Positions 30,532 through 39,172 of a stretch of 46,942 nt of DNA are shown here, in pieces. This stretch comes from JANLIQ01 sp964358205 (GTDB lineage: Bacteria; Patescibacteriota; UBA1384; 2-12-FULL-50-11), in assembly GCA_964358205.1 (NCBI GenBank), contig CAYHNZ010000003.1, positions 1-46,942 of the forward strand, written 5' to 3'. The notes beneath the pieces are model-generated. The model was given only the letters and a program-made list of their open reading frames with translations. It ran no database searches and was not told the DNA's origin. The translations under genes were made by a program, and so were the position numbers. Each line of letters begins with the position of its first letter. Position 1 is the first letter of the stretch.

Positions 30532-32183
30532 AAGAACTGATGGTTCGCTTCTTGACTGGGGTCAAAAAGAACCAAAATTGGCTGATCTTCGGTCTTACAC
30601 GACTTTCGCACTGCAAGGAGAAGGTCGTGAAGACGCGACTCGACATCAAGCCTGTATTAGGAATTTTAGTGCGAAAGTCGTGTCTTATTATCCTGATGGC
30701 CGTACTCCTGCGGTTCGTGAACCTTGGAGCCAAACCATTCCATCACGACGAATCGATCCTCGGCTATTTTTCTTGGATCCTTTTTAAGGACGGTGCTTAC
30801 CAGTATCACCCGCTTTCGCACGGACCACTCCTCTATTATCTAACTGCTCTCTCGTACAAACTTTTCAGCGTCTTCGATGCATCAGCTCGAGTAATGCCAG
30901 CCCTCTTTGGCGGTGGATTAGTGGGTCTGCTCTACTTATTGCGACCGTACCTGCGCCTTAAAACTGTTTATCTACTAATGGTGCTGGCGGCTACTTCGCC
31001 ACTTCTCGTCTATGTCTCCCGATTCGCTCGACCCGATATGATTAATCTCTTTTTTACCCTCCTCCTGATAGTTTCGACACTTAATTATGTTACCTGGCAG
31101 CGGCCTGCCTGGATTTACGGCGTTCTCATATCACTAGCATTTTCCTACACTAATCACGAGCTAACTTACATAACGACGGGAATCTGGTTACTCTCCTTGG
31201 TAGGGCTATTATTGAGCCTCGATCGACAGAAGCGCCGAGCCCTATTACTGGCACTCCATCGGGATAGATGGCATCTTGGTTTAGCGTTGACAATTAGCTT
31301 GCTGGTGATGAGTCTATTATTCTCATCCTTCGGCCGTTTTCCGGAAGGCCTGTCTCGAGCCCTGCCAAACCCCAACGACCAAAACTCGGCTCTCGGATAT
31401 TGGATTACACAACACGGGGTCCAACGAGGCAGTCAACCAATTTACTACTATTTACTTCTACTCCCACTTTACGAAATAATTATTTTTATCCTCGGAACGA
31501 TCGGGATGATACGGGGAATATTCTCACGCTCGGCCCTCTGGCGATTCATCTCAATTTGGGCCTTGCTAAGCCTAACTATCTACTCGATTGCTGGCGAGAG
31601 AATGCCTTGGCTAACAGTCCATACTCTATTGCCCCTCCTCCTAACGACGGGTTTCTTGATTGATCACTACTGGCCTAAAGTCAGAGAGAAGCCCCGAATA
31701 GTCGCCGTCGGTGTATTCGCCCTAACCTTAATGATGACGACCTACAATATGTATCGCCTATCCTTTATCAACCCATCTAACCCCATAGAGTTGGCGGTGT
31801 ATGTCCAAACCCAACCGATCGTTAAGGAAACCGCCGAGAAACTCACTTCTGCCAACCCTCGACCGACCATCACTCTTGGGCCGGATTTATCTTGGCCTCT
31901 GACCTGGTACTTACGCGATGCTCCGCAGAATTACACCGCTCATCTTTCCACCCCACCGACTGATTGGGCGATTTATTCAACAAATGAGGCCGAAGCTAAT
32001 CAGGCGGCTAAATACTACCAAACGGCTAGGCGACTGCCTTTTCGCAGTTGGTGGATACCCAAGGAGAGCTGGCCGGGCATAACCCCGCTTCTGCGCTACT
32101 ATTTCTTCCGCCAAACCTGGAGCGAGCTTGGTTCTTATGATTTACTGCTCTTTAGCCAACCGCTCACCGGCAATCGGCCATAA
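30528..32183 (+). CDS. TIGR03663/Agl23-like membrane glycosyltransferase
   Basis: This 551-residue polytopic protein shows the marks given for TIGR03663: an invariant DE in KPFHHDESILGYF, an HGP in PLSHGPLLYY, and Arg residues in VMPALFGGGLVGLLYLLRPY and VYVSRFARPDM. The family resembles dolichyl-phosphate-mannose mannosyltransferases and pairs with DUF2298 proteins. Start ATG 30528 overlaps the upstream stop. Residues 24-52 are encoded by the 87-bp element E2, so the segment before the first membrane helix is repeat-derived. The 3' end overlaps the convergent oxidoreductase gene by 20 bases. Confidence 0.88.
   Translation: MKELMVRFLTGVKKNQNWLIFGLTRLSHCKEKVVKTRLDIKPVLGILVRKSCLIILMAVLLRFVNLGAKPFHHDESILGYFSWILFKDGAYQYHPLSHGPLLYYLTALSYKLFSVFDASARVMPALFGGGLVGLLYLLRPYLRLKTVYLLMVLAATSPLLVYVSRFARPDMINLFFTLLLIVSTLNYVTWQRPAWIYGVLISLAFSYTNHELTYITTGIWLLSLVGLLLSLDRQKRRALLLALHRDRWHLGLALTISLLVMSLLFSSFGRFPEGLSRALPNPNDQNSALGYWITQHGVQRGSQPIYYYLLLLPLYEIIIFILGTIGMIRGIFSRSALWRFISIWALLSLTIYSIAGERMPWLTVHTLLPLLLTTGFLIDHYWPKVREKPRIVAVGVFALTLMMTTYNMYRLSFINPSNPIELAVYVQTQPIVKETAEKLTSANPRPTITLGPDLSWPLTWYLRDAPQNYTAHLSTPPTDWAIYSTNEAEANQAAKYYQTARRLPFRSWWIPKESWPGITPLLRYYFFRQTWSELGSYDLLLFSQPLTGNRP
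30597..30683 (+). repeat. 87-bp inverted-repeat element, copy E2
   Basis: The ends ACACGACTTTCGCACT (30597-30612) and AGTGCGAAAGTCGTGT (30668-30683) are perfect 16-bp inverted repeats. The inner hairpin is GTCGTG-AAGA-CGCGAC. CTT flanks both ends, a possible 3-bp target duplication. It is equal in length to E1 and about 70 percent identical by eye. Confidence 0.9.
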
Positions 32184-33489
32184 TTTTTTTGGCCGCATCT
32201 TGGCCAATTCTAATGGCGTAATTAGTCCCCCGATCCTCTGGGTAAACTTGAGCCATAGTCGCCAAATATAGTCGGGGCCAGGGCGTTTCAACCGGTAAAA
32301 TATGACTGCCGTAACCGACGGGAGTGATCGGTTGGGTGAAAGGGGCTCGAGAAATATGGGTAGCTTCAACCGTCGAGATTTCAAAATCCGGATAAATCTT
32401 TTTGAGATAGGCGAAAAAGATTTTTATGACTTCGTCGTCAGAGCTTTGGTAGAGTGGGTCACTGGAACTAATGTACCGGCTTAAATAAACAATATGCTTG
32501 CCGCCGTAGACGGAAGAATCGATAAAATTAGTGTGCTCAATGACGGCAACGAACGGACAATTGATGTCTTCGACCGACAGCCAATAGGTATCACCGAGCG
32601 ACTGATTTAAGACCATCGCCAGGCAAATATTGCCCTGGTAATCAGATTGGAGTAGCTTTGTGCGGTACAACTTGGTTTGAGGTGAGGCGGGTAGTAGGGG
32701 GGCCAGGAGGGCTGGCGAGGCCGTAAACAGAGCGGCGTCGTACTGTTCCGCTTTTGAGCCGAAACAAACTTGCCAGCCGGTAGCCGTCGGCTTGAGTCCG
32801 GTCAGGGTGGTTTCAAAACGAAAACACCCGCCTAGCGCCTTGATTCGTTCGACCATCGCTTTTGTTACCTGATAAAAACCGCCGTCTCGAAAGTAGCCCA
32901 GCACTTCTTGGCCACGGCGGTTGCGCGAGGCGCCTCGCAATTTCAGCTTGCTCCAAAGCCAAGCGGCCGATATTTGCTCGGCGGCCGAACCAAATTTACT
33001 GATCAGCAACGGCTCCCAAAGAACCCTATACGCCCGATGGCCAACCCGAGTCGTTATCCACTCCTTGGCGCTAAGCCGATCTAATTTGCGCCAATTCTTT
33101 AGTCCGTACGAGTAGGCGATCAGCCAACCCATTCTTACTCGCTCCCAAAAGGGTAATGGCGTGAAGCGAAGTAGATCGGCTACCCCCTTTAGGGTGTAAA
33201 ACTGACCATTATAGTAGATGGCGGTTTTCGGCTTGATCCAGACAATCTTATCGCCAAGGCCAAGCTGTCTGACCATATCGATGAGATAACCGTCCGAGGT
33301 AAAAAAGTGATGATAAAATCGCTCTAATTTGGCGTTGCCGATTTCCAGGCTGCTGGCCAGACCACCGGGGGAGGATTCCTTTTCAAACAATGTTACTCTC
33401 CCACCCGTTTCCAATATTTTTAAGGCCGCCGCCAAGCCAGCGTAGCCAGTACCGACAACGGCGATGTGCGGGGGTCGTTTGCTTAACAT
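32164..33489 (-). CDS. FAD-dependent oxidoreductase (amine oxidase/desaturase fold)
   Basis: The 441-residue flavoprotein starts with a Rossmann dinucleotide motif IAVVGTGYAGLAAAL (residues 9-23) and the conserved FEKESSPGGLASSLE that follows it in amine-oxidase and protoporphyrinogen-oxidase-like enzymes. FYHHFF and a C-terminal FAD contact (ATMAQVYPEDRGTNYAIRIG) are seen in versions found in polysaccharide gene clusters. The substrate is unknown; a sugar-nucleotide or lipid-linked substrate would suit the neighbourhood. It is convergent with the TIGR03663 gene and divergent from the surface-protein gene. Confidence 0.88.
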   Translation of the reverse strand: MLSKRPPHIAVVGTGYAGLAAALKILETGGRVTLFEKESSPGGLASSLEIGNAKLERFYHHFFTSDGYLIDMVRQLGLGDKIVWIKPKTAIYYNGQFYTLKGVADLLRFTPLPFWERVRMGWLIAYSYGLKNWRKLDRLSAKEWITTRVGHRAYRVLWEPLLISKFGSAAEQISAAWLWSKLKLRGASRNRRGQEVLGYFRDGGFYQVTKAMVERIKALGGCFRFETTLTGLKPTATGWQVCFGSKAEQYDAALFTASPALLAPLLPASPQTKLYRTKLLQSDYQGNICLAMVLNQSLGDTYWLSVEDINCPFVAVIEHTNFIDSSVYGGKHIVYLSRYISSSDPLYQSSDDEVIKIFFAYLKKIYPDFEISTVEATHISRAPFTQPITPVGYGSHILPVETPWPRLYLATMAQVYPEDRGTNYAIRIGQDAAKKIMADCR

Positions 33490-33578
33490 TAACTGTCAGT
33501 ATATATCCCCATTTCTTGAAAGGTAAACGGCCTTGCGGTTGTTTCTAAACTTTGGGAAGGTAGTAATATCTAATACAT

Positions 33579-35762
33579 ATGAGTAAGAACCATCTCCCAA
33601 AAATTTTAACAATTTGCGCCCTGGTGTTGCTGGTTTTATTTCTGGGCTTCACGAATCGTTCTGGAATTAAATCTTTAGTCAGCGAGAGGGTCGCCCCTGG
33701 TCTGGGTCTGGGTAACGGCAGCGGCTCGGCCAGCCCGACTCCCATACCCCCCACACCCACCGCCACAGCAACGGCGTCGGCCACCGCAAGTGCGACGGCA
33801 TCAGCGACCGCTTCTGCCACCGCTAGCCCGACCGAGACGGCCACAGCCACGGCGTCGGCTACGGCTAGTGCGACTGCATCAGCCACTGCCTCGGCAACCG
33901 CTAGCGCTACAGCCAGTCCGACGGCAACCGAGACACCTGGGAATATCGACCTCGAGGCAGATATGAGTGGTGTGTACACCACAGTTGACGGCGTTCGGCA
34001 GACCCTCTACGCTCCACTCGACCGAAGTTACAGAGAAGTCCAAATCCATGACCTAATTATTAAAAATAACGGCACCGATCCAGCCCCGGCCGAGACAGAA
34101 TTTCGACTTTATTTCTCGAGAATAGGTGGTGTGGGTGAAAAATTCTATACTGGCACTGCTGGAAAAGTCATACCCGGTAAAAGCTTTCTTACACTACCCG
34201 TGGTCACCCTAACTGCCGATAAAATCCGCGAGCTTGATCAGAAAGATTTCTTTGTTGAAAACAACAGCGAAAAACATTACCGTCGCACGGTGCAGTTCTT
34301 TGTAGATTCTAATGATAAGATCACCGAAACTGACGAACATAATAATTATTCCTACAAATTATTATTTGAGAGTTCTGTCATAAAAGTTTACATCCGTCAG
34401 ACAGGTAGTAATGGTGCGTATATTAAGGACTTGACCCACCTAACTATCCGTATCAAATCGGATGGCCATAACCAAGCTCGGAGTGGGCCAGAAGACCACT
34501 ACATACCGACGATTTTTTCTTTGCTCCGGAAGCCAGGTACTGACGTTGAGTACACGATTGAAATTACAGACGAGGATCAAAAAATCGTAGCCACCAAAAA
34601 GGTTACGATTGATGCCTACGAAGTATATGCAGTTAATGTGGATATAGAACAAGGCGGAACAATTTTTATCCCGGTTCTGATGTATCCCGTGGCTTTTGAT
34701 CCAACCAGTTTTAGGGCAATACCACTCGTTAGAATCGGCAGCGACGGCTTTGCCGTCATCGAGACTGATCAAGGACTGCTGTACCGTCAAAAGATATTCC
34801 GCGGTCGAGCGAGATTCTCCGATATCCCAATCGAAGTCAAGAAGATTCAACTAGTGGAGATAGAAGCAACGGTTAAATTTGCTGTTGGACCAGTTAAAGA
34901 TACTATTCGCTATCATTGGTTGAGCGATCAAAATGAGCCGCTCGAAGTGGATCCGGAGAGTACAACCAAAGTTGAGATCAAGCTCAAGACCGAATGTTTC
35001 CCTGGTACCCCAACCATTGAGTTTTGCATTTACGACGAGCCGGAAAGGATTGCCGCCGCTAAAATTTCTTACTTACCCATTTTCAGCCGAGCCTTAACTA
35101 AACTAGGTAATTTTGACCCGTCAGTCAGCCTGAAAGTGACTAAAACTGTTTGGGTCGTACCGTATTTCCTGAGTGTCGGAGAGTTTGATGAGTATTATCC
35201 TGATTTACTGTGGATAATGGGTCGTTACGCCGCCGCTGACCCAACATTCGCCGAGGATGTTATCACTCACGAGGCGATCCATGCCATTGATTACCAGCTC
35301 GGCTGGTATTCCATAGACTTCCCCTATTCAGACAGTGCCGCTCGAACAGCCGAAGGTAATAGTACTGGCGAATTAACCGAGGCAACCGGGCTGTGGAGTT
35401 GGGCTAATATCGGCCATACTTGCGCTTTGGCTTCCGGAAATTTCAAGAACTTCTGTCTCGGTCATGCTAATGCTGGAGACGGACCAAGAGAAATATTAGC
35501 CGAGCAAGTTACTAATGTCTGTCTCCGTCTGCCGGTTCAGCCCGCCTTAGATAATGTAGAAGGAATTTGGATACAAACTCACCCTAAAGGCGAGCCGATC
35601 CCGCCCGACTTGCTCCTTCATCGAGATATCATTGCTAGCCGATCGCTTGGCGCCAACGGTCTACAAAGAGGGAGGATTATTTACAACTATAGCGGTGGGG
35701 TAGCCGAGAATTTTTACTCCTATATCTTGCAAACTCTCGTCAGTAACTGCGAGGCTCGCTAA
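33579..35762 (+). CDS. Anchored surface protein: Thr/Ala/Ser stalk, CARDB domain, HExxH motif
   Basis: Domain order in 727 residues: N-terminal membrane anchor (ICALVLLVLFLGF, 12-24); low-complexity stalk of TATAS repeats (about 52-121); CARDB-like adhesion domain (about 125-265, ending VDSNDKITETDEHNNYSYKL); beta-rich domains; and a C-terminal region with HEAIH at 564-568 (DVITHEAIHAIDYQLGW), a zincin-type metallopeptidase motif. A later REILAEQVTNVC could give the third ligand. Six or more C-terminal Cys suggest disulphides outside the cell. The stalk is Thr-rich and may be glycosylated by the neighbouring membrane transferases; this is an inference. Confidence 0.8.
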   Translation: MSKNHLPKILTICALVLLVLFLGFTNRSGIKSLVSERVAPGLGLGNGSGSASPTPIPPTPTATATASATASATASATASATASPTETATATASATASATASATASATASATASPTATETPGNIDLEADMSGVYTTVDGVRQTLYAPLDRSYREVQIHDLIIKNNGTDPAPAETEFRLYFSRIGGVGEKFYTGTAGKVIPGKSFLTLPVVTLTADKIRELDQKDFFVENNSEKHYRRTVQFFVDSNDKITETDEHNNYSYKLLFESSVIKVYIRQTGSNGAYIKDLTHLTIRIKSDGHNQARSGPEDHYIPTIFSLLRKPGTDVEYTIEITDEDQKIVATKKVTIDAYEVYAVNVDIEQGGTIFIPVLMYPVAFDPTSFRAIPLVRIGSDGFAVIETDQGLLYRQKIFRGRARFSDIPIEVKKIQLVEIEATVKFAVGPVKDTIRYHWLSDQNEPLEVDPESTTKVEIKLKTECFPGTPTIEFCIYDEPERIAAAKISYLPIFSRALTKLGNFDPSVSLKVTKTVWVVPYFLSVGEFDEYYPDLLWIMGRYAAADPTFAEDVITHEAIHAIDYQLGWYSIDFPYSDSAARTAEGNSTGELTEATGLWSWANIGHTCALASGNFKNFCLGHANAGDGPREILAEQVTNVCLRLPVQPALDNVEGIWIQTHPKGEPIPPDLLLHRDIIASRSLGANGLQRGRIIYNYSGGVAENFYSYILQTLVSNCEAR
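33752..33940 (+). repeat. Degenerate codon repeat encoding the TATAS stalk
   Basis: About 60 codons alternate ACN, GCN and AGY/TCN with variable third bases, for example ACGGCGTCGGCCACCGCAAG. Two blocks are each ended by SPTET or SPTATET. Varied synonymous codons mean selection acts on the peptide and not on the DNA. Confidence 0.85.
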
Positions 35763-35767
35763 TTACC

Positions 35768-36289
35768 ATGTTTAATTTATTTAGCTTATCTAAAACCCGA
35801 AAAGTTCAGACCGTAGCGATTGTCGGTTCCTTGCTGGCAATCACGGCCATTGTCATCGGTGTCATCCGCTTTCAGGCGGCTGAAAAAGTGCCGATTGAAA
35901 TTCCTAGTCCACCTCTTTTTGAGGTTCTCTTTCTCGCTCAAATTCCTAACGGTGTTAAGACCCTGGAAGGTGCCGTCCAAATTGCAGGGGATTGCCTCGA
36001 CGAAAAAACCCAGGCCGAGTTCAGCTCTCGCATTAACTACGGTCGAGCTTACTGTCAGCTCATTAAGACCAACTCCGGTGCTCGTCATACTCCCGAAGAC
36101 GACAAAACCTTTTTCATCGACAGTATCAGCTTTTTTAACGACGATACCCAGATTCTCTATACTATCCCAATTACTGGGGAGCGCTCCCGCTCACCGCTCC
36201 GTCTAACTGGTAACAGCCGCCTAGAAGTGACCTTTATGAAAAACGGCGAAATTACCACTAGCTTAGAAACCTTGCCGACCATCCCCTAG
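35768..36289 (+). CDS. Anchored extracytoplasmic protein, 173 aa
   Basis: A basic start (LSKTRKVQ) and one membrane helix (VAIVGSLLAITAIVIGVIRF) are followed by a soluble outer domain with two Cys (GDCLDEKTQ, AYCQLIK). I recognise no family. It begins 5 bases after the surface-protein stop codon, so it is almost certainly co-expressed with it. Confidence 0.75.
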   Translation: MFNLFSLSKTRKVQTVAIVGSLLAITAIVIGVIRFQAAEKVPIEIPSPPLFEVLFLAQIPNGVKTLEGAVQIAGDCLDEKTQAEFSSRINYGRAYCQLIKTNSGARHTPEDDKTFFIDSISFFNDDTQILYTIPITGERSRSPLRLTGNSRLEVTFMKNGEITTSLETLPTIP

Positions 36290-36397
36290 ATCCCCCTTAT
36301 CGACCGGTGGGCCAAGGATAAAATTGGGCGTCAACCCATTAACATTTTGGTGATTTTTTGCTACGCTATACCAGTAACAACGCACCTGGAAATAACT

Positions 36398-37033
36398 ATG
36401 ATCACACTTGTCGCTTTCTTAACAATCAGCCAAACCATGGTCAGCCAACCCATGGCCAACCAAACACTGGCTGGACTCAAGGCCAGATTCGAACCCGTCG
36501 TTCACGCCTCGATCTGGACGCAGGAGCGCGATCGACCAAAGCCCGACCCAAAATTGGGTAGCTTTTCTGTTAAATATGCCGTCGGCCAAGCACTCGTTGG
36601 TCACTACGGTGAGGAGAAACCCACTCCGGCTCTTTGGGCCGAGTTTCCGACTAATTCCCCCCTGACTGCCAAGCAGGTGCTGGACTACCTCACCCCCCAG
36701 ACTGTCTCGGCCTATCAGATCAGCCTGTGGGAGACGAGGAAGTGGAACGGCCTGTGGCTGATCCGCTTGAAAGTTGTGTTCAGCGGGGGAGTTATCGGCC
36801 GAGTGCTGGTCCGAACCGACCAGCCGGAACAAAAACTTGAAAAGTTTGATTGGCTGTCGGCTCCGGTTTGGTCCATCCAGCTGACTGGCCCCTTTGATCC
36901 CGCCAACTCCCCTTTTTCTCGAAGCGTGATTTCGTCCCTTAGCCAGAAGTTGGCCTGGGAAGATAAGATCAAGCTGAACGGTGAGGATGTTCGGATCAAC
37001 CACGTCTTCCTGATGTGCGCCCCCTGGCGCTAG
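36398..37033 (+). CDS. Predicted secreted protein, about 211 aa
   Basis: The ATG at 36398 has a GGA site 9 bases upstream and gives a signal-peptide-like start (MITLVAFLTISQTMVSQPMA); a longer frame reaches 36347. The mature part is soluble with many Trp (WTQERDRPKPDPKLG, WNGLWLIRLKVVFSGG). The family is unknown. It closes the surface-protein operon, followed by two terminators. Confidence 0.7.
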   Translation: MITLVAFLTISQTMVSQPMANQTLAGLKARFEPVVHASIWTQERDRPKPDPKLGSFSVKYAVGQALVGHYGEEKPTPALWAEFPTNSPLTAKQVLDYLTPQTVSAYQISLWETRKWNGLWLIRLKVVFSGGVIGRVLVRTDQPEQKLEKFDWLSAPVWSIQLTGPFDPANSPFSRSVISSLSQKLAWEDKIKLNGEDVRINHVFLMCAPWR

Positions 37034-37055
37034 TGAGAGCAAAACAAAGATCCAA

Positions 37056-37089
37056 AAGCTCGGGAACCACAATTCCCGGGCTTTTTTGT
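37056..37089 (+). terminator. Rho-independent terminator of the surface-protein operon
   Basis: AAGCTCGGGAA (37056-37066) pairs with TTCCCGGGCTT (37073-37083), allowing one G-T pair, and runs into six T. It lies 22 bases after the stop at 37033. Confidence 0.93.
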
Positions 37090-37098
37090 AATCCCCAT

Positions 37099-37128
37099 AT
37101 GCACCAACAGAAGTGTTGGTGCATTTTT
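37099..37128 (+). terminator. Second tandem terminator
   Basis: ATGCACCAACA (37099-37109), loop GAAG and TGTTGGTGCAT (37114-37124) make a perfect 11-bp stem before a T run. It reaches the last codon of the convergent glycosyltransferase gene. Confidence 0.88.
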
Positions 37129-38251
37129 ATGGACGATTTTCTCGGATATTTGGGATAACTTTCTTTGATGGAATAATATTAAAAGTTAGATATCGGTTGC
37201 CAAAAAAGTTCCAGAAGAAAACTACCGCCACCGCCACTAGCTTTGACAGGTTATAATTCAGCCCCGAGCGAACTGCAAGTTGGTGCATCAGTAGTTCAGT
37301 AATAATCAGACCGATCGCCCCGATTATCGTGTATTGAACCAACCCCGCCAAATTTGATTTTTTATTAAGTCGGCGGTACGTCCAGCGGTTATTCAGCCAG
37401 TAACCGCTGACCGAGCCAACCAAAAACCCAAAAAACGTTGCCCAATAAAGAGTGAGGTGAGCATAGAGGTAAAATGCGTTAAGGGTGACGATATCAAAAA
37501 CGGTAATAACCACTCCGACCAGGGCAAAACGAAAAATATCCCGATAAATTGTTCGACCCAAGTTACTGGTGCGGTAAAGCGCGAACAATTCCCGAAATGC
37601 CCGCCACACGACTTGAGGCTTAATACCGGTTTGGCTACCAACTCGGCGTGGCCGGTGGATCACCGGAACTTCCTTAAAAGAGTGACCTTGTTGCTGGAGT
37701 CTCAACAATAACTCGGCCGAGAAGGTAGCGCCGCCAGAAATAATCGTCAGGTCTTCCAGAGTGCTTCGCTTAATCAGCTTAAATGCGCAATCGATATCCT
37801 TAACTTTCAAATCAAATAAGAGACGGACTAGCAGATTCCACGCCTGACCGCTAATAATACGGATAGCAGGATCCCGTCTAGGATAGCGGTAACCGATGAC
37901 AACCGAGAAATCTTCCTGAAAATGTACGAATTTTGAGAGCTCGCTTAGGTTGAATTGCCGATCAGAGTCGGAAAAGAAAACCCAGCTCTTGGTGGCTGAC
38001 TGCAAGCCGTGCCAGACCGTCTGGCCGTAGCCTCGATTTTCGAGATGGGTAATTAGAAAAATCCGACCATCTTGTTCAACCATTTGACTGACCATTCGAG
38101 CCGTACCATCCCTACTGCCATCGTCGACGACGATCAGCTCTAGATCGTCCGTCAACCTATTACCAACTAATAGCGCTTGACGAAGGGTTTTGGTGATATT
38201 TTTCTCTTCGTTGTAGGCCGGAAAAACAATCGAAAGTGAGGTGAGCTTCAT
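37127..38251 (-). CDS. GT2 glycosyltransferase fused to a GtrA domain
   Basis: Residues 1-230 form a GT-A fold like DPM1/GtrB: LSIVFPAYNEEKNI, LELIVVDDGSRDGTARMV, VFFSDSDRQFNLSEL (the DxD metal site) and KVKDIDCAFKLIKR. Residues about 240-365 hold the four helices of a GtrA domain (FALVGVVITVFDIVTLNAFY, YWLNNRWTYRR). Such fusions make and flip polyprenyl-phosphate sugars, which are donors for transferases like the DUF2298 and TIGR03663 proteins nearby. Its ATG overlaps the stop of a polA remnant. Confidence 0.93.
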   Translation of the reverse strand: MKLTSLSIVFPAYNEEKNITKTLRQALLVGNRLTDDLELIVVDDGSRDGTARMVSQMVEQDGRIFLITHLENRGYGQTVWHGLQSATKSWVFFSDSDRQFNLSELSKFVHFQEDFSVVIGYRYPRRDPAIRIISGQAWNLLVRLLFDLKVKDIDCAFKLIKRSTLEDLTIISGGATFSAELLLRLQQQGHSFKEVPVIHRPRRVGSQTGIKPQVVWRAFRELFALYRTSNLGRTIYRDIFRFALVGVVITVFDIVTLNAFYLYAHLTLYWATFFGFLVGSVSGYWLNNRWTYRRLNKKSNLAGLVQYTIIGAIGLIITELLMHQLAVRSGLNYNLSKLVAVAVVFFWNFFGNRYLTFNIIPSKKVIPNIRENRP

Positions 38252-38313
38252 CCACTCAATGCGGTCAGGTCTGCCCAGTTGGGGCCAACTTTAATGTCGA
38301 CAATCATCGGGAC
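38248..38313 (-). pseudogene. Remnant of a second polA 3' end
   Basis: The minus frame reads VPMIVDIKVGPNWADLTALS and G, then TGA. It matches the C-terminus of the intact PolA at 39234 (VPLIADIKTGPNWADLQHHP). It begins within a few bases of the toxin stop codon and its TGA overlaps the ATG of the glycosyltransferase (ATGA). It is a leftover gene end separated from the rest of polA by the toxin-antitoxin pair. Confidence 0.9.
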
Positions 38314-38318
38314 TTTTT

Positions 38319-38978
38319 TTACTTAACGATTTCCGAGCCGAGTTTGCGAGCTTCTTCAATGAAAAATGCCTGCCAATCGGCTGGATCTAATTTTTCAATT
38401 AAGCGCGGGTAATCTTTTAGTTCGTTAACTAACAGGAACTGGCTACCCAATTTAATCGGGTCGATCTGCCAGTCAAATTTGACTCGGGCTTTCTTGGTCA
38501 AGTCGTCAATGCTGAAATTGTGTTGACAACAGATCATATATAAGTCGGTGAAGTCACGAGCCCGAGGATTTTGATAAATTGTAAAGAGTTTGTTAGTAGC
38601 AATGTCGACTAGACTGTCGACCCTGATTCCGTCCCTGAACATCGGTTTCTCAATCGGTGGAAAGGGGAAGTAAGTAAATTCTGTTTTCAATTTCTCGTCG
38701 GGAAAGTCCAAGAAAAATAGGTTTCGATTGAAACTAGTATTGCTCTCAACCTTTTCGTAGCCCAATCTTTCTTTAATTGAGCGCAAAAAGACTGCGATTA
38801 TTTCTGGGTCGACCGACTCGAGACTAAAAAAATCCAGGTCCTCCGAGTAACGATACGGAATGTAGTATTCGGTCAAAGCCGTCCCGCCAGAAAGGTAGAA
38901 TTGGCTGACCAGACCTTTCTGCTCGGCCAGGAGTTGTAAAAACTTTCGTTGGCGATCGGTGAGAATTTTCGAACTCAT
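38319..38978 (-). CDS. AbiEii-type nucleotidyltransferase toxin
   Basis: The 219-residue protein has the AbiEii/MenT nucleotidyltransferase signature: FYLSGGTALTEYYIPYRYSE and DLDFFS (the GG...DxD-like metal site), with SLVDIATNKLFTIYQNPRARDFTDLYMI near the middle. Family members transfer nucleotides onto tRNA or other targets and stop growth, including after phage infection. It overlaps the upstream small gene by 4 bases. It lies between polA and a second polA 3' end, so the module is probably an insertion. Confidence 0.9.
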   Translation of the reverse strand: MSSKILTDRQRKFLQLLAEQKGLVSQFYLSGGTALTEYYIPYRYSEDLDFFSLESVDPEIIAVFLRSIKERLGYEKVESNTSFNRNLFFLDFPDEKLKTEFTYFPFPPIEKPMFRDGIRVDSLVDIATNKLFTIYQNPRARDFTDLYMICCQHNFSIDDLTKKARVKFDWQIDPIKLGSQFLLVNELKDYPRLIEKLDPADWQAFFIEEARKLGSEIVK

Positions 38979-39172
38979 CGCTTCGACAGCAGGAATTGGA
39001 GATAACGTTTTTTAGCTGGGTCGAGGATTAATTTCGGTAGGGCTTGCCGCAACTCGTCGGCACTGATTTTCTCACCTTCCAGGCCGAAATTAATCAGCTG
39101 TTCCAATCGCCAGAGTCGGTATTTGGCTGGATCTTTTTTTAGGGTTACTTCATCAACTGACCAATTACGCAT
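38975..39172 (-). CDS. Small partner (likely antitoxin) of the AbiEii-type toxin
   Basis: The 65-residue protein is basic at both ends (RNWSVDEVTLKKDPAKYRLW, KKRYLQFLLSKR) and helical between. Such short proteins often precede AbiEii-like toxins in place of the larger AbiEi. A possible -10 box TACAAT ends 9 bases before its ATG. The order antitoxin then toxin with an ATGA overlap supports the role; the family has no name that I know. Confidence 0.75.
   Translation of the reverse strand: MRNWSVDEVTLKKDPAKYRLWRLEQLINFGLEGEKISADELRQALPKLILDPAKKRYLQFLLSKR

Noticed and set aside
33545..33982. Minus-strand frame of Ala/Val repeats (VALAVAEAVADAVA-like)
   Set aside because: It is the complement of the ACN/GCN stalk codons of the surface protein; no start signal or domain supports it.
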